Shown one piece after another: positions 17,007-26,800 of a stretch of 64,000 bases of DNA. Each line of letters starts with the position of its first letter. Position 1 is the first letter of the stretch. The DNA lies in contig NZ_FOKL01000005.1 of the NCBI RefSeq assembly GCF_900112025.1, positions 310,001 through 374,000 on the forward strand, read 5' to 3'. The notes under the pieces were generated by a model. It was given only the letters and a program-made list of their open reading frames with translations. It had not been told where the DNA came from and did not search any database. This stretch comes from Janthinobacterium sp. 344 (GTDB lineage: Bacteria > Pseudomonadota > Gammaproteobacteria > Burkholderiales > Burkholderiaceae_D). The position numbers and the translations under genes were made by a program.

Positions 17007-17797
17007 GCCGTCTCTCCCGCGCCATCGGCGTCCGGTTCGCCGAGGCGCGCCTGCCACTGTTCGATCTCGGCGGCCACCACGCCGTCGAGCGCCTGCTCGA
17101 AGCGCGACCAGCCCAGGCTGCCCGCCAGGCGGAACAGGTAGGCGCGCAGGTAGGCGGCCCGCACGGGCGCCGCATACGCCGTGCGCAGCAGGAAGGGCAG
17201 GTCCGAATCGACCATGTGGCGCATGGCCAGCATGGGGATGGGGCTGCGCAGGGGGCGGAACTCGGCATTGCGCAAGCCGGGGCTTTCGTTACTGGCATGG
17301 AACTCGCCCAGCATCAGGCCCTTTTCCACGAAGTCCTTCTTCAGCAGCTGCTGCACCTCGTCGACCACGCCCGCGCCCTCGGCGCCCAGGTTGGGGAAGA
17401 TCACCAGGAAGGCCTTGTTGATGGCGTCCGGGCCGCTGGTCGGCTCGGTGGCGAGGAACAGGTCGCGGTAATACAGGATCACGCGCGAAATGCTGTCGAG
17501 CGTGGGTTCGCGTTCGGCGATCTCGGCCATCCAGATGCTGTCCTGCTCCAGCGCCACGGGGACGAAGGGGCAGACGGCGCCCTTGCGGCCCAGTTCTGGG
17601 TGGCTGCGGGCGAGGAAGGCGCGCATCCATTCCAGCACGCTGGCCAGCGCGGAGTGGCTGGGGTAGTCGCGCGCCACCTGGGAAACGCGCATCAGTCCGT
17701 ATCCGGGACCGTGCGCGGCGGCGGCTTGCTTGTCGTGATGGGCGACCGGGCACTTGTTGGGCGCCGGTGCCGTGTGCAGCATGTGTGTGTCAGTCAT
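17003..17797 (-). CDS. DUF6875-like protein of unknown function
   Basis: A 264-residue soluble protein. It contains HPELGRKGAVCPFVPVALEQ near residue 65 and the segment LMLGEFHASNESPGLRN followed by FRPLRSPIPMLAMRHM, a pattern I associate with DUF6875. Single Cys and His residues in the motifs could be catalytic or metal-binding, but nothing is established. Its stop overlaps the kynurenine monooxygenase start by four bases, so the two are co-translated. The start ATG at 17797 is preceded by a hairpin-bearing gap of 127 bases, suggesting that a second transcription unit may begin here. Confidence 0.65.
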   Translation of the reverse strand: MTDTHMLHTAPAPNKCPVAHHDKQAAAAHGPGYGLMRVSQVARDYPSHSALASVLEWMRAFLARSHPELGRKGAVCPFVPVALEQDSIWMAEIAEREPTLDSISRVILYYRDLFLATEPTSGPDAINKAFLVIFPNLGAEGAGVVDEVQQLLKKDFVEKGLMLGEFHASNESPGLRNAEFRPLRSPIPMLAMRHMVDSDLPFLLRTAYAAPVRAAYLRAYLFRLAGSLGWSRFEQALDGVVAAEIEQWQARLGEPDADGAGETA

Positions 17798-17857
17798 CTT
17801 GCTTGCTCCAGTGGGTCGTTATTGCGATGTCATTGCGCTATGCATGGCGTTTTTGAA

Positions 17858-17897
17858 GAAAAAGCGTCCCCACAACGCTGCGTGGCAGCGCTTTTTC
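17858..17897 (-). terminator. Nested hairpin between MFS and DUF6875-like genes
   Basis: GAAAAAGCG (17858-17866) pairs perfectly with CGCTTTTTC (17889-17897). Inside, CGCTGC/GCAGCG forms a second six-pair stem. On the minus strand the A-rich arm becomes a T-run after the GC pairs, so it can act as a weak terminator or attenuator between the exporter and the downstream tailoring genes. Confidence 0.45.
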
Positions 17898-17924
17898 ATT
17901 CAGCTTGGTACTACGGGGAAAGAA

Positions 17925-19262
17925 TCAGGCGGGCTGCGCGTCCCCTTCGGGCGGAGGCTGGGTCCAGGCGTCGGGCAGCTCGTCGGCGCGGCGCAGGGCG
18001 GGGATGCTGTAGGCCAGCATGGCGACCAGGCTCATCGCCAGTCCCAGCACGATGAACATCAGGCCCATGCCGCGCCCCGCGCCCGTGCCGATCAGCTGGC
18101 CGATGGAGCCGGCCAGCGCGCCGCCGGGCATCAGCAGCGGCTCGAAGACGTGTTCGGCCAGCGGCCCCGCCAGGCAGTAGCCGACGGGCATGGCCGCTTC
18201 CGACAGCACGCGCTGGATGGCGAAGCAGCGCCCCTGCAGGCCGGGCGGCACCTTGCTTTGCCACAGCGAATCGTTCGAGGCGCTGATCACGGGCAGCGTC
18301 AGGAAGAACACGAAGCCGGCCGCCGTCACCAGCACGAACGATGGCGCCAGGCCGTGCGCGGCCAGCGCCAGGCCCGCCAGCAGGGAAAAGCCCAGCACGC
18401 CGTTGATGCGCTTCTTCATGCCGCCCGAGGCCGCCATCAGCACGCCGCCCAGCAGCAGGCCCGCGCCGCCGATCGACATCTGCACGCCCAGCAGGGCCGG
18501 ATCGGCCATCGACAGCACCAGCGGCGTGATGGTGATGGCGGCGATGCCGAACAGGAAATTGCAGGTGCCGAACACCAGCAGCAGGCCGAACAGGCTGTTG
18601 CGCTCGCGCACATAGCGCCAGCCCGTCGCCGCCTCGCGCCACAGGCTGTGGCCCTCGCTGTGCTGGCTGCGCGGCGGCCGCGGGATGCGCGCCATCAGCA
18701 TGGCGATGAAGGCGGCGACGAACGACAGGGCGTCGATCAGCAGCACGCCGGGCAGGCTGATCAGGCTCACCAGCACGCCGGCCAGCAGCGGGCCGGCCAC
18801 CTGGGCGATGGCGCCGCCCGTCTGCACCAGGCCATTGACCCGGCTCAGCTGGCCGTGCGGCACCAGCAGCGGGATGCTCGACGCATAGGCGGGGCCGTGG
18901 AAGGCGTTGGCCAGCGCCGTGGCGCCCACGCACAGGTAGATGTGCCAGATGGCCAGCTGGCTGTGCATCAGCAGGCCCGCCAGCACCAGCTGGGCGCTGG
19001 CCGAGACGATGTCGCAGCACAGCATGATGCGGCGCCGGTCCCAGCGGTCGACGAGGGCGCCGGCGAACGGCGCGATCAGCAGGGCCGGCACGGCCATGGC
19101 GACGAAGATCAGCGCGAACTGGGTGGTCGACCCCGTCGTGCGCAAGACCCAGATGCCCAGCGCAAAGCTGGACAGGCGCGAGCCGATGCCCGACGTCATC
19201 TGGCCGAACCAGATCAGTAAAAAGTCGCGCAGGCCCGCATAGCGGCGAGTGGACGTGTTCAT
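17925..19262 (-). CDS. MFS exporter of the NRPS cluster
   Basis: A 445-residue major facilitator with 12 predicted spans. Motif-A-like ALVDRWDRRRIML lies near residue 75, and the N-terminus (LRDFLLIWFGQMTSGIGSRLSSFALGIWVL) is that of the EntS / macrolide-efflux-like branch used for exporting siderophores and peptides. The ATG at 19262 overlaps the NRPS stop as ATGA, matching the junctions in the rest of the cluster; an ATG at 19268 is the alternative. The likely role is export of the peptide product across the inner membrane. Substrate inferred from position. Confidence 0.87.
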   Translation of the reverse strand: MNTSTRRYAGLRDFLLIWFGQMTSGIGSRLSSFALGIWVLRTTGSTTQFALIFVAMAVPALLIAPFAGALVDRWDRRRIMLCCDIVSASAQLVLAGLLMHSQLAIWHIYLCVGATALANAFHGPAYASSIPLLVPHGQLSRVNGLVQTGGAIAQVAGPLLAGVLVSLISLPGVLLIDALSFVAAFIAMLMARIPRPPRSQHSEGHSLWREAATGWRYVRERNSLFGLLLVFGTCNFLFGIAAITITPLVLSMADPALLGVQMSIGGAGLLLGGVLMAASGGMKKRINGVLGFSLLAGLALAAHGLAPSFVLVTAAGFVFFLTLPVISASNDSLWQSKVPPGLQGRCFAIQRVLSEAAMPVGYCLAGPLAEHVFEPLLMPGGALAGSIGQLIGTGAGRGMGLMFIVLGLAMSLVAMLAYSIPALRRADELPDAWTQPPPEGDAQPA

Positions 19263-22200
19263 GCGCATGCCCTTTCTTGTGGTGTGGCGCCCGCGTCGGG
19301 CAGGTAGCCCTGCCGCTGCATGTAGGCGAGGTAGGTGGCGAACAGGGCGCCGTCTGCCGGCGGACAGACGTGGCCCAGGGCGGCGGCCATGCGCTCCGTG
19401 GCGCCGCAGTCGAAGCCCGGCTCGCGCGCGTCGGCCTGCTCCGGGAACAGCGCGGCGAAGCTGGCCAGCGCGTTGTCTTCGCCGCCGGCCACCGCCCGCT
19501 GCAAGGCGTCGCGCCAGGCGGCGTAGTCGGCGAGGCGCACCGGGTGGCCGGCCGCGCGCAGGCCGTCCGCCAGGGCGCTGGTCGGCAGGTGCGCGGGATT
19601 GAGGAAGTGCCAGGTGCCGCCGGCGCCATCATCCGCCAGCACGCGGCGGGCGATGACGGCGCTGACGTGATCGACGGGCGCCATGTCGTAGCTGGCGCCG
19701 GCGATGTCGGGCACCATGCCCAGTTGCGCGCAGCCCTTGACCCAGGCGCTGAAGTAGTCGCCCAGGTTGGCGCTGCCGCTGCCGCTGTCGCCCGTGATGC
19801 GGGCCGGCCGGTACAGCGCCACGGGCACGCCGCGCGCGCGCGCCGCCAGGGCCAGCTGTTCCGCCACCCACTTGCTCTGGTTATAGCCGCCTTGCTGGCT
19901 GGCGGCCGTGGGCGGCGCGTCGCTTTCGCGCACGCTGGCGCCAAGGTAGTCCGCGCTGACATACACGCCCAGGGTCGAGACCATGTGCACGGCTTTCAGC
20001 GCGCCCGTGGTGGCCAGGCGCAGCACCTCCATGGTGCCGCCCACGTTGGCCGGCGCCAGGCTGGCATACGGCGCCAGGAAGTTGACTTGCCCGCCGTTGT
20101 GCACGATGGCGTCGGCCCCGCTGGCCACGCTGGCGTAGTCGTCGTCCGTCAAGCCCAGGCGCGGCGCGGCCAGGTCGCCCGGCAGCGGCGTCAGGCGCGC
20201 CGCATAGCGTTCCTGCCACAGCCCGTAGTGCTGCAGGTTGGCGCGCAGGCGCCGCGCGCCGTCGGCGGCGTCGTCGGCGCGCACCAGGCACAGCAGCTGC
20301 GCCGCGCTGGCGTCGAGCAGGTCGCGCAGCAGCCAGGCGCCGAGGAAGCCCGTGGCGCCCGTGACGAGGATGGCGCGCGGCGCGCCGGCCCGGCGCGGGG
20401 CCGCGCGCGCCGCGTCGATGTCGGGCGGCAGCACGGCTTGCGCCGCCAGGTCGAGCTCCGGCGCGGCGACGCCGGCCAGCAGGTCGTCCACCACGCGCGA
20501 CAGCGCGGCGATGCTGGGCGCGGAAAACACGGCCGTTAGCGGCACTTCGACGCCGAAGGCGCGCTGCAGCTGGAATACCAGGGGCAGGGTCAGCAGGGAG
20601 TCGCCGCCGGCGCTGAAGAACTCATCGTCCGTGCTCAGGCCCTCGCGGCCCAGCAGTTCCTGCCAGACGGCCAGCATGCGCTGTTCCGTGCTGCTTGCCG
20701 GCGCCACGATGCGGCGCGTTTCCAGGTGCTGCAGCGCCTGCGTGGGGGCGGGCAGGGCGCGCCGGTCGATCTTGCCGTTGGCGCTCAGCGGCAGCGCCTG
20801 CAGGTGCTCGAAGATGGCCGGCAGCATGGCGTCGGGCAGGCGCGCGGCCAGTTCGGCGCGCAGGGCGGCGCCCGTCACGCCGGGGCCGACAAAATACGCC
20901 ACCAGGCGCTTGTCGCCGGGCGCCACTTCCAGCACCGTGGCGACGGCCGCCTGCACGCCGTCGCAGGCCAGCAGCGCGCTTTCCACTTCGCCCAGTTCGA
21001 TGCGCACGCCGCGCAGCTTGACCTGATGGTCGCGCCGGCCCAGGAATTGCAGGCTGCCGTCGCTGTTCCAGCGCGCCAGGTCGCCGCTGCGGTACAGGCG
21101 TCCATGCTCCTGCCCGCAGTAGGGATCGGCGACGAAGCGTTCGGCCGTCAGCTCGGGCGCATGGCGGTAGCCGGCCGTCACGCCGGCGCCGCCGATGGCC
21201 AGTTCGCCCGCCACGCCGCGCGGCGCCAGCTGCAAATGGCGGTCCAGCACATAGGCGCGCACGCCGGGCAGCGGCTGGCCGATGGGCAGGTCGCTGCCTT
21301 CCAGGCCCGCGCCATCCACGGTGGAAAACGTGGTGGCGCAGACGCTGGCCTCGGTGGGGCCGTAATGGTTGACCAGGCGCACGCGCTTGCCCGTCAGGCG
21401 GGCGAAGCGGCGCACCTGCTCCACGGGCACGGCTTCGCCGCCGAACATCATCAGGCGCAGGCCGGGCAGCACGCTGCCCGTGGCATTACCGGCGCTGTCG
21501 AAGGCGTCCGTCCAGCGGCGCCACAGGGCGGCCGGCGCGTCGATGGCCGTGACGGCGTGGCGCGCGCAATACGCTTGCAGCTGCACGGCGCCCAGCTGGT
21601 TCGGCGCGCCGTGCAGCACCAGGGTGGCGCCACAGGCCAGCACGGGGAAGATGTCGCCCACGGAGGCGTCGAATTGCAGCGGCGGGATCATCAGCACGCG
21701 CTGGCCGGCCAGGTCGTGGACTTGAGTAAAAGCGTGCAGCAGGTGCAGCACATTGGCCTGGCTGACGCCCACGCCTTTCGGCGTGCCCGTGGAGCCGGAC
21801 GTGTAGATCAGGTAGGCGGGCGTGGCGCCATCGATGGCGGGCGGGACAAAAGGCGCGGCGTCCGCCGGCGCATCGGTGGCCAGCACGGGCAGGCCATTTG
21901 CCAGGTCGCGCGCCTGCGCGGACAGCGCGGGCGGCGCGACGATGGCGATGGCCCCCGCGTCGTCCAGCATGAAGCGCAGGCGCGCCTCGGGCAGCGCGGG
22001 ATCGAGCGGCACGTAGGCGGCGCCCGTGGCGACGATGGCGAGCAGGCCCGCCAGGGCGTCTGCCGAGCGGTCGGCCAGCAGCGCCACGTGGCTGCCCGGC
22101 CGCGCGCCCGCCGCCTGCAGCCGCGCGGCCAGCGCATGCACGGCCGCCAGCAGTTCGCCGTAGCGCAGCTCGACATGGTCATCGGCGATGGCGACGGCCT

Positions 22201-23812
22201 GCGGTGCGCGGGCGGCCTGGCGCGCCAGCAGCGCATGCAGGCCCCCTTCCGGCAAGCCTTCCGCGCCAAGGGGCGCGCCGCCGTCGCCCAGGGCCAGCAA
22301 TTGCGCCCGCTGCGCTGCCGGCAGCAGGGCCAGGCGCGACACTGGCGTGGCGGGCGCCTGCACGATGGCCGCCAGCAGCTGCGTGAACTGTTCCGCCATG
22401 CGGGCGATGGTGCTTGCCTCGAACAGGGCCACGCTGTAGTCGATGACGCCGGACAGGGCGCCGTCGATTTCCACCATCGACAGGGTGATCTCGAAGCGGG
22501 CCGCCTTGAACGGCGGCTCGAACGGGCCGGGACGCAGGCCGTGCCAGGCCGCCTGCGCTTCTTCGGGGCTGGCGCTGGCGGCGGGCGCCTGCAGCACGAA
22601 CATGGTCTGGAACAGGGTGCCGCGGCCCGGCACGCGCTCGATCTGCAAGCCGTCGACGATGCGCTCCAATGGCGCCTCCGCATGCGCCAGGGCGTCGAGG
22701 AAGTGCTGGCGGTTGCGCGCCAGCAGGGCGGTAAACGGGGGATCGTCGGACAGGTCCGCGCGCAGGGCCAGGGTATTGACGAACAGGCCGATCAGCGGCT
22801 CGCACTCGGCCGCGCCGCGGTTGGCGACCGGGGTGCCGACCACCACGTCGTCCTGGTTGGCCAGGCGCGCCAGCAGCACCTGGAAGGCCGACAGCAGCGC
22901 CATGAAGAGGGTCGCGCCCTCGGCCTGCGCCAGGGCCTTGACGGCCTGCGACAGCGCCGGCGGCACGTCAAAGCCGTGGCGCTCGCCGATCGGCGACAGG
23001 CTGGGGCCGCGCGGCGCGTCGGCCGGCAATTCCAGCAAGCCGCTGCTGCCGGCCAGGGCCTGGTGCCAGAACGCCACCTGGCGCGCCAGCGCGGCCTGGC
23101 GCGGCGGCGACGCCTGCCAGCGCACGATGTCGGGAAAGGCCAGCGGCAGCGGCGGCAGGACGTCCAGCGGCGACGGCGCGCCGGCGGCATGCGCGCGGTA
23201 CAGCGCTTGCAGCTCGCCATACAGCACGTTGATCGACCAGGCGTCGGCGATGATATGGTGCAGCACCACCACCAGCGCGTATTCCTGCGGCGCCAGCGTC
23301 ACCAGGCTGGCGCGCAGCAGCGGCGGGCGGGCCAGGTCGAACGGGCGCTGCGTCTCGGCGCCCGCGTGGTCCAGCGCGGCCGCCTGCGCGGCGGCGAAAT
23401 CCAGGTGCGACAGGTCCAGGCGCTGCACGGTGAAGGGCGCGCGCGCCGCCACCGTCTGCAGCGGCTGGCCGCCTTCTTCGCCAAAGCCCGTGCGCAGCGC
23501 CGCGTGGCGCGCCACGATGGCGGCGAACGCCGCTTCCAGCGCGGCGGCATCGAGCGCGCCGCTCAGGCGGCAGTGCTGGTACAGGTGATAGGCGCCCGTG
23601 CCCGGCTGCAGCCGTTCGAAGAACCACATGCGCTGCTGCGCCGGCGACTGGGGCAGCGGCGTGCCTTCGGCCAGCGGCGGCAGGGCGCGCACGGCGTCGG
23701 CCAGGGAGACCTGCGGCGCGGCCTGCGCGGCCAGGCGCTGGCGCAGCAGGGCCAGTTGCTGCGGCGTGAGCCGCGCCAGGCGCGGGTCGTCGTGAAGAGG
23801 GGAGTGGCTCAT
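19259..23812 (-). CDS. NRPS, terminal module C-A-PCP-thioester reductase
   Basis: A 1517-residue synthetase. Order: condensation domain about 45-480, with HHIIADAW near 183-190 in place of the usual HHxxxDG; adenylation domain about 495-1000 (YTSGSTGTPKG near 665); carrier protein (GGDSLL near 1067); reductase domain about 1140-1510 (ILVTGATGFLGAWLL, YNQSK). The pocket residues I read from the A domain are D-A-G-D-M-G-H-V-C-K, which I cannot match to a known substrate; the acidic residue at the fourth position may favour a polar or basic side chain. The reductase implies NADPH-dependent release as an aldehyde or alcohol. The start overlaps the upstream NRPS stop (ATGA). The open frame continues far upstream only as a shadow. 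Confidence 0.93.
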   Translation of the reverse strand: MSHSPLHDDPRLARLTPQQLALLRQRLAAQAAPQVSLADAVRALPPLAEGTPLPQSPAQQRMWFFERLQPGTGAYHLYQHCRLSGALDAAALEAAFAAIVARHAALRTGFGEEGGQPLQTVAARAPFTVQRLDLSHLDFAAAQAAALDHAGAETQRPFDLARPPLLRASLVTLAPQEYALVVVLHHIIADAWSINVLYGELQALYRAHAAGAPSPLDVLPPLPLAFPDIVRWQASPPRQAALARQVAFWHQALAGSSGLLELPADAPRGPSLSPIGERHGFDVPPALSQAVKALAQAEGATLFMALLSAFQVLLARLANQDDVVVGTPVANRGAAECEPLIGLFVNTLALRADLSDDPPFTALLARNRQHFLDALAHAEAPLERIVDGLQIERVPGRGTLFQTMFVLQAPAASASPEEAQAAWHGLRPGPFEPPFKAARFEITLSMVEIDGALSGVIDYSVALFEASTIARMAEQFTQLLAAIVQAPATPVSRLALLPAAQRAQLLALGDGGAPLGAEGLPEGGLHALLARQAARAPQAVAIADDHVELRYGELLAAVHALAARLQAAGARPGSHVALLADRSADALAGLLAIVATGAAYVPLDPALPEARLRFMLDDAGAIAIVAPPALSAQARDLANGLPVLATDAPADAAPFVPPAIDGATPAYLIYTSGSTGTPKGVGVSQANVLHLLHAFTQVHDLAGQRVLMIPPLQFDASVGDIFPVLACGATLVLHGAPNQLGAVQLQAYCARHAVTAIDAPAALWRRWTDAFDSAGNATGSVLPGLRLMMFGGEAVPVEQVRRFARLTGKRVRLVNHYGPTEASVCATTFSTVDGAGLEGSDLPIGQPLPGVRAYVLDRHLQLAPRGVAGELAIGGAGVTAGYRHAPELTAERFVADPYCGQEHGRLYRSGDLARWNSDGSLQFLGRRDHQVKLRGVRIELGEVESALLACDGVQAAVATVLEVAPGDKRLVAYFVGPGVTGAALRAELAARLPDAMLPAIFEHLQALPLSANGKIDRRALPAPTQALQHLETRRIVAPASSTEQRMLAVWQELLGREGLSTDDEFFSAGGDSLLTLPLVFQLQRAFGVEVPLTAVFSAPSIAALSRVVDDLLAGVAAPELDLAAQAVLPPDIDAARAAPRRAGAPRAILVTGATGFLGAWLLRDLLDASAAQLLCLVRADDAADGARRLRANLQHYGLWQERYAARLTPLPGDLAAPRLGLTDDDYASVASGADAIVHNGGQVNFLAPYASLAPANVGGTMEVLRLATTGALKAVHMVSTLGVYVSADYLGASVRESDAPPTAASQQGGYNQSKWVAEQLALAARARGVPVALYRPARITGDSGSGSANLGDYFSAWVKGCAQLGMVPDIAGASYDMAPVDHVSAVIARRVLADDGAGGTWHFLNPAHLPTSALADGLRAAGHPVRLADYAAWRDALQRAVAGGEDNALASFAALFPEQADAREPGFDCGATERMAAALGHVCPPADGALFATYLAYMQRQGYLPDAGATPQERACA

Positions 23813-26800
23813 GTATTTTCCAGTGCGCCGCCCAGCAGCGCTTCGATGTTGTCGTCCGAGAGGCCTTCGAGCTGGTCCAGCATGCTGGCCAGGTCGCCCG
23901 CATCCACGCTGTCGAGGCGATTGCGCATCAGCGCCGCGCCGAAAGCCGCCACAGTGGGCGCCTCGAACAGCAGGCGCAGACTGAGTTCGCCGCCAAACGC
24001 CTTTTGCGCGCGCATCACCAGCTGCGTGGCCAGCAGCGAGTGGCCGCCCAGCTTGAAGAAGTTGTCCTCGATGCCCACCCGTTCGAGGCCCAGGACCTCC
24101 TGCCACAGGCCGCAGAGCAGTTCCTCGTCGGCGTTGCGCGGCGCGACATAGCTGTCGCCGGGCGCCGCCTCGATGTCGGGCACGGGCAGGGCGTTGCGGT
24201 CGACCTTGCCGTTCGGCGTCATCGGCAGCTGGTCCAGCATCACGTAGGCCGAGGGCAGCATGTAGTCGGGCAGCTGCGGCGCGATGGCGTCGCGCAGGGC
24301 CGCCGCCTGCAGCACCTGGTCCGCGTGGGACAGCAGATACGCCACCAGGCGCTTGTCGCCGGGACGGTCTTCGCGGCAGATGACGACGGCCTGGCGCACG
24401 CCCGGCTGTTCCGCCAGCACGGCTTCGATCTCGCCCAGTTCGATGCGGTAGCCGCGCAGCTTGACCTGGTTGTCGATGCGGCCCAGCACCTCCATGTTGC
24501 CGTCGCGGCTCCAGCGCGCCAGGTCGCCCGTGCGGTACAGGCGCGCGCCCGGCTCCGGCGAATGCGGGTCGGCGAGGAATTTTTCCGCCGTCAGCTCGGG
24601 CCGCGCGTGGTAGCCCTGCGCCACGCCGGCGCCGCCGATCAGCAGTTCGCCGGGGATGCCGGGCGGCAGCGGCTGCAGGAAGGCATCGGCCACGTACAGG
24701 CGCGTATTGGCGATGGGGCGGCCGATGGCGATGGGCGCGCCGTCCGCCTCGATTTTTTCCACGCTCGACCAGATCGTCGTTTCCGTGGGGCCGTACATAT
24801 TCCACAAGGCGCCGCCGCCGGCCAGCAGGCGGTCGGCCAGTTCGCGGCTCAGCGCCTCGCCGCCGCACAGCATGGCCATGCCGGGACGGCTTTGCCAGCC
24901 CGCGTCGAGCAGCATGCGCCAGGTGGCGGGCGTCGCCTGCAGCATGCTGGCCTGCGCGCTGTCGAGCAGGCGCGCCAGTTCCATGCCGTCGGCCGCCGTG
25001 GCCGGGTCTGCGATCTCGATGCGCGCGCCCACCGCCAGCGGCAGCAGCAATTCCAGCACGGCGATGTCGAACGACAGGGTGGTGACGGCGCACAGGCGGT
25101 CGGCGGCCGTGATGCCGGGCCGTTCCATCATCGCCAGCAGGAAGTTGACGACGGCGCTGTGCGGCAGGCGCACGCCCTTGGGCCGCCCCGTGGAGCCGGA
25201 GGTGTAGATCACGTATGCCGTCTCGCCGGCCGCCACGGGCGCCGGCGGCGCCACTTCGTTCAGGCGCGCCTCTTCCAGCAGCACCAGGGCCGGGCCGCTG
25301 GCCGGCAGCAGCGGCGCCAGCGCGCGCTGCGTCACCACATAGCGCGTCTGCGCGTCGTCGAGCATGAAGGCGATGCGCTCGGCCGGGTAGATCGGGTCGA
25401 GCGGCACGTAGGCGGCGCCCGCCTTGAGGATGCCCAGCAGCGCCACCAGCATGTCGGGCGAGCGCTTGACGAACAGTCCCACCAGCTCGCCCGGCTGCAC
25501 GCCGCGCGCCAGCAGGTGGCGCGCCAGCGCATCGGCGCGCTGGTCCAGTTCCGCGTAACTGAGTTCGCGTCCCAGGTGCGACAGCGCGATGGCCTGCGGC
25601 GTGCGCGCCGCCTGCGCCTCGAACAGCGCATGCGCCGTCACGGCGCCGCCGGCCGGCAGCGCGCGCGCCGTATCGTTCCAGTCGTGCAGCACGCTGCGCC
25701 GTTCGGCCGGCGTGAGCAGCTCCAGTTCCGACAGGCGGCGGTCCGGGTCGCCCAGCGCGCTTTGCAGCAGCTGCTGCAGGTGGCCGGCCATGGCGGCGAT
25801 GGTGGTCGCGTCGAACAGGTCGGTCGCGTACTCGATGTACATGGCCAGGCCATTGTTTTCCTCGCTGGCGAACAGGGTCAGGTCGACGCGCGAGGTGCCC
25901 GACGAGATGACGCCCGGTTCGATCGGCGACAGCACCAGTCCGTGCAGGCGGATTTCCTCGGACGGGAAGTTCTGGAAGAACAGCATCACCTGGAACAGCG
26001 GCGAGTGGCTCAGCGAGCGGTCGATCTTCAGCACGTCGAGCAGGCGTTCGACGGGCATGTCCTGGTGCGCATACGCGCCCAGCGTGCCATCCTTGACGCG
26101 CGCCAGCAGTTCGCGGAAGGTGGGGTCGCCCGTCAGGTCCGTGCGCAGCGCCAGGGTATTGGCGAAAAAGCCCACCAGCGCCTCGAGCTCCTGGCGCGGG
26201 CGGTTCGCCACGCCCATGCCGATGACGAGGTCGAGCTGGCCCGTGTAGCGCGCCAGCAGCGCCTTGAAGGCCGTGGCAAACACCATGAACGGCGTCGCGC
26301 CCTCCTGGCGGCTCAGGCGCTTCAAGCCGTCGTACAGGGTCGGGTCGAGGCGGTGCACGGAGGCCGCGCCGCGCCGGCTCTGCTGCGCCGGACGGGGACG
26401 GTCGCCCGGCAGCTCCAGCACGGGCGGGTGGCTCACCAGGCGCTGCTGCCAGTAGGCGAACTGCTTGCGCATGGTCTCGCCCTCGTCGTCGAGCAGCGCG
26501 TTCTGCCACAGCGTGTAGTCGGCGTACTGCAGCGGCACCTCGGCCAGCGGCGAAGGTTTTCCGGCGCAATAGGCGTCGTACAGCTGGCACAGTTCCGTGT
26601 AGATGATGGTGTAGGACCAGCCGTCGAGCGCGATGTGGTGGCCGTTCAGCACGAACAGGTGCTGTTCCTCGTCCAGGCTGATGAGCAGCGCGCGCAGCAG
26701 CGGCCCCGTGCTGAAGTTGAACGGCGTGCCGGCCTCCTGCTGCGCCAGCGCGGCCGCTTCCTCGCGCCGCTGCGCCGCCGGCAGGTGCTCCAGGCTGACG

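Noticed and set aside
23813-26590. N-terminal extension of the last NRPS gene
   Set aside because: The open frame upstream of 23812 is a shadow of the upstream NRPS; the ATG at 23812 overlaps the previous stop and opens directly into a C domain.
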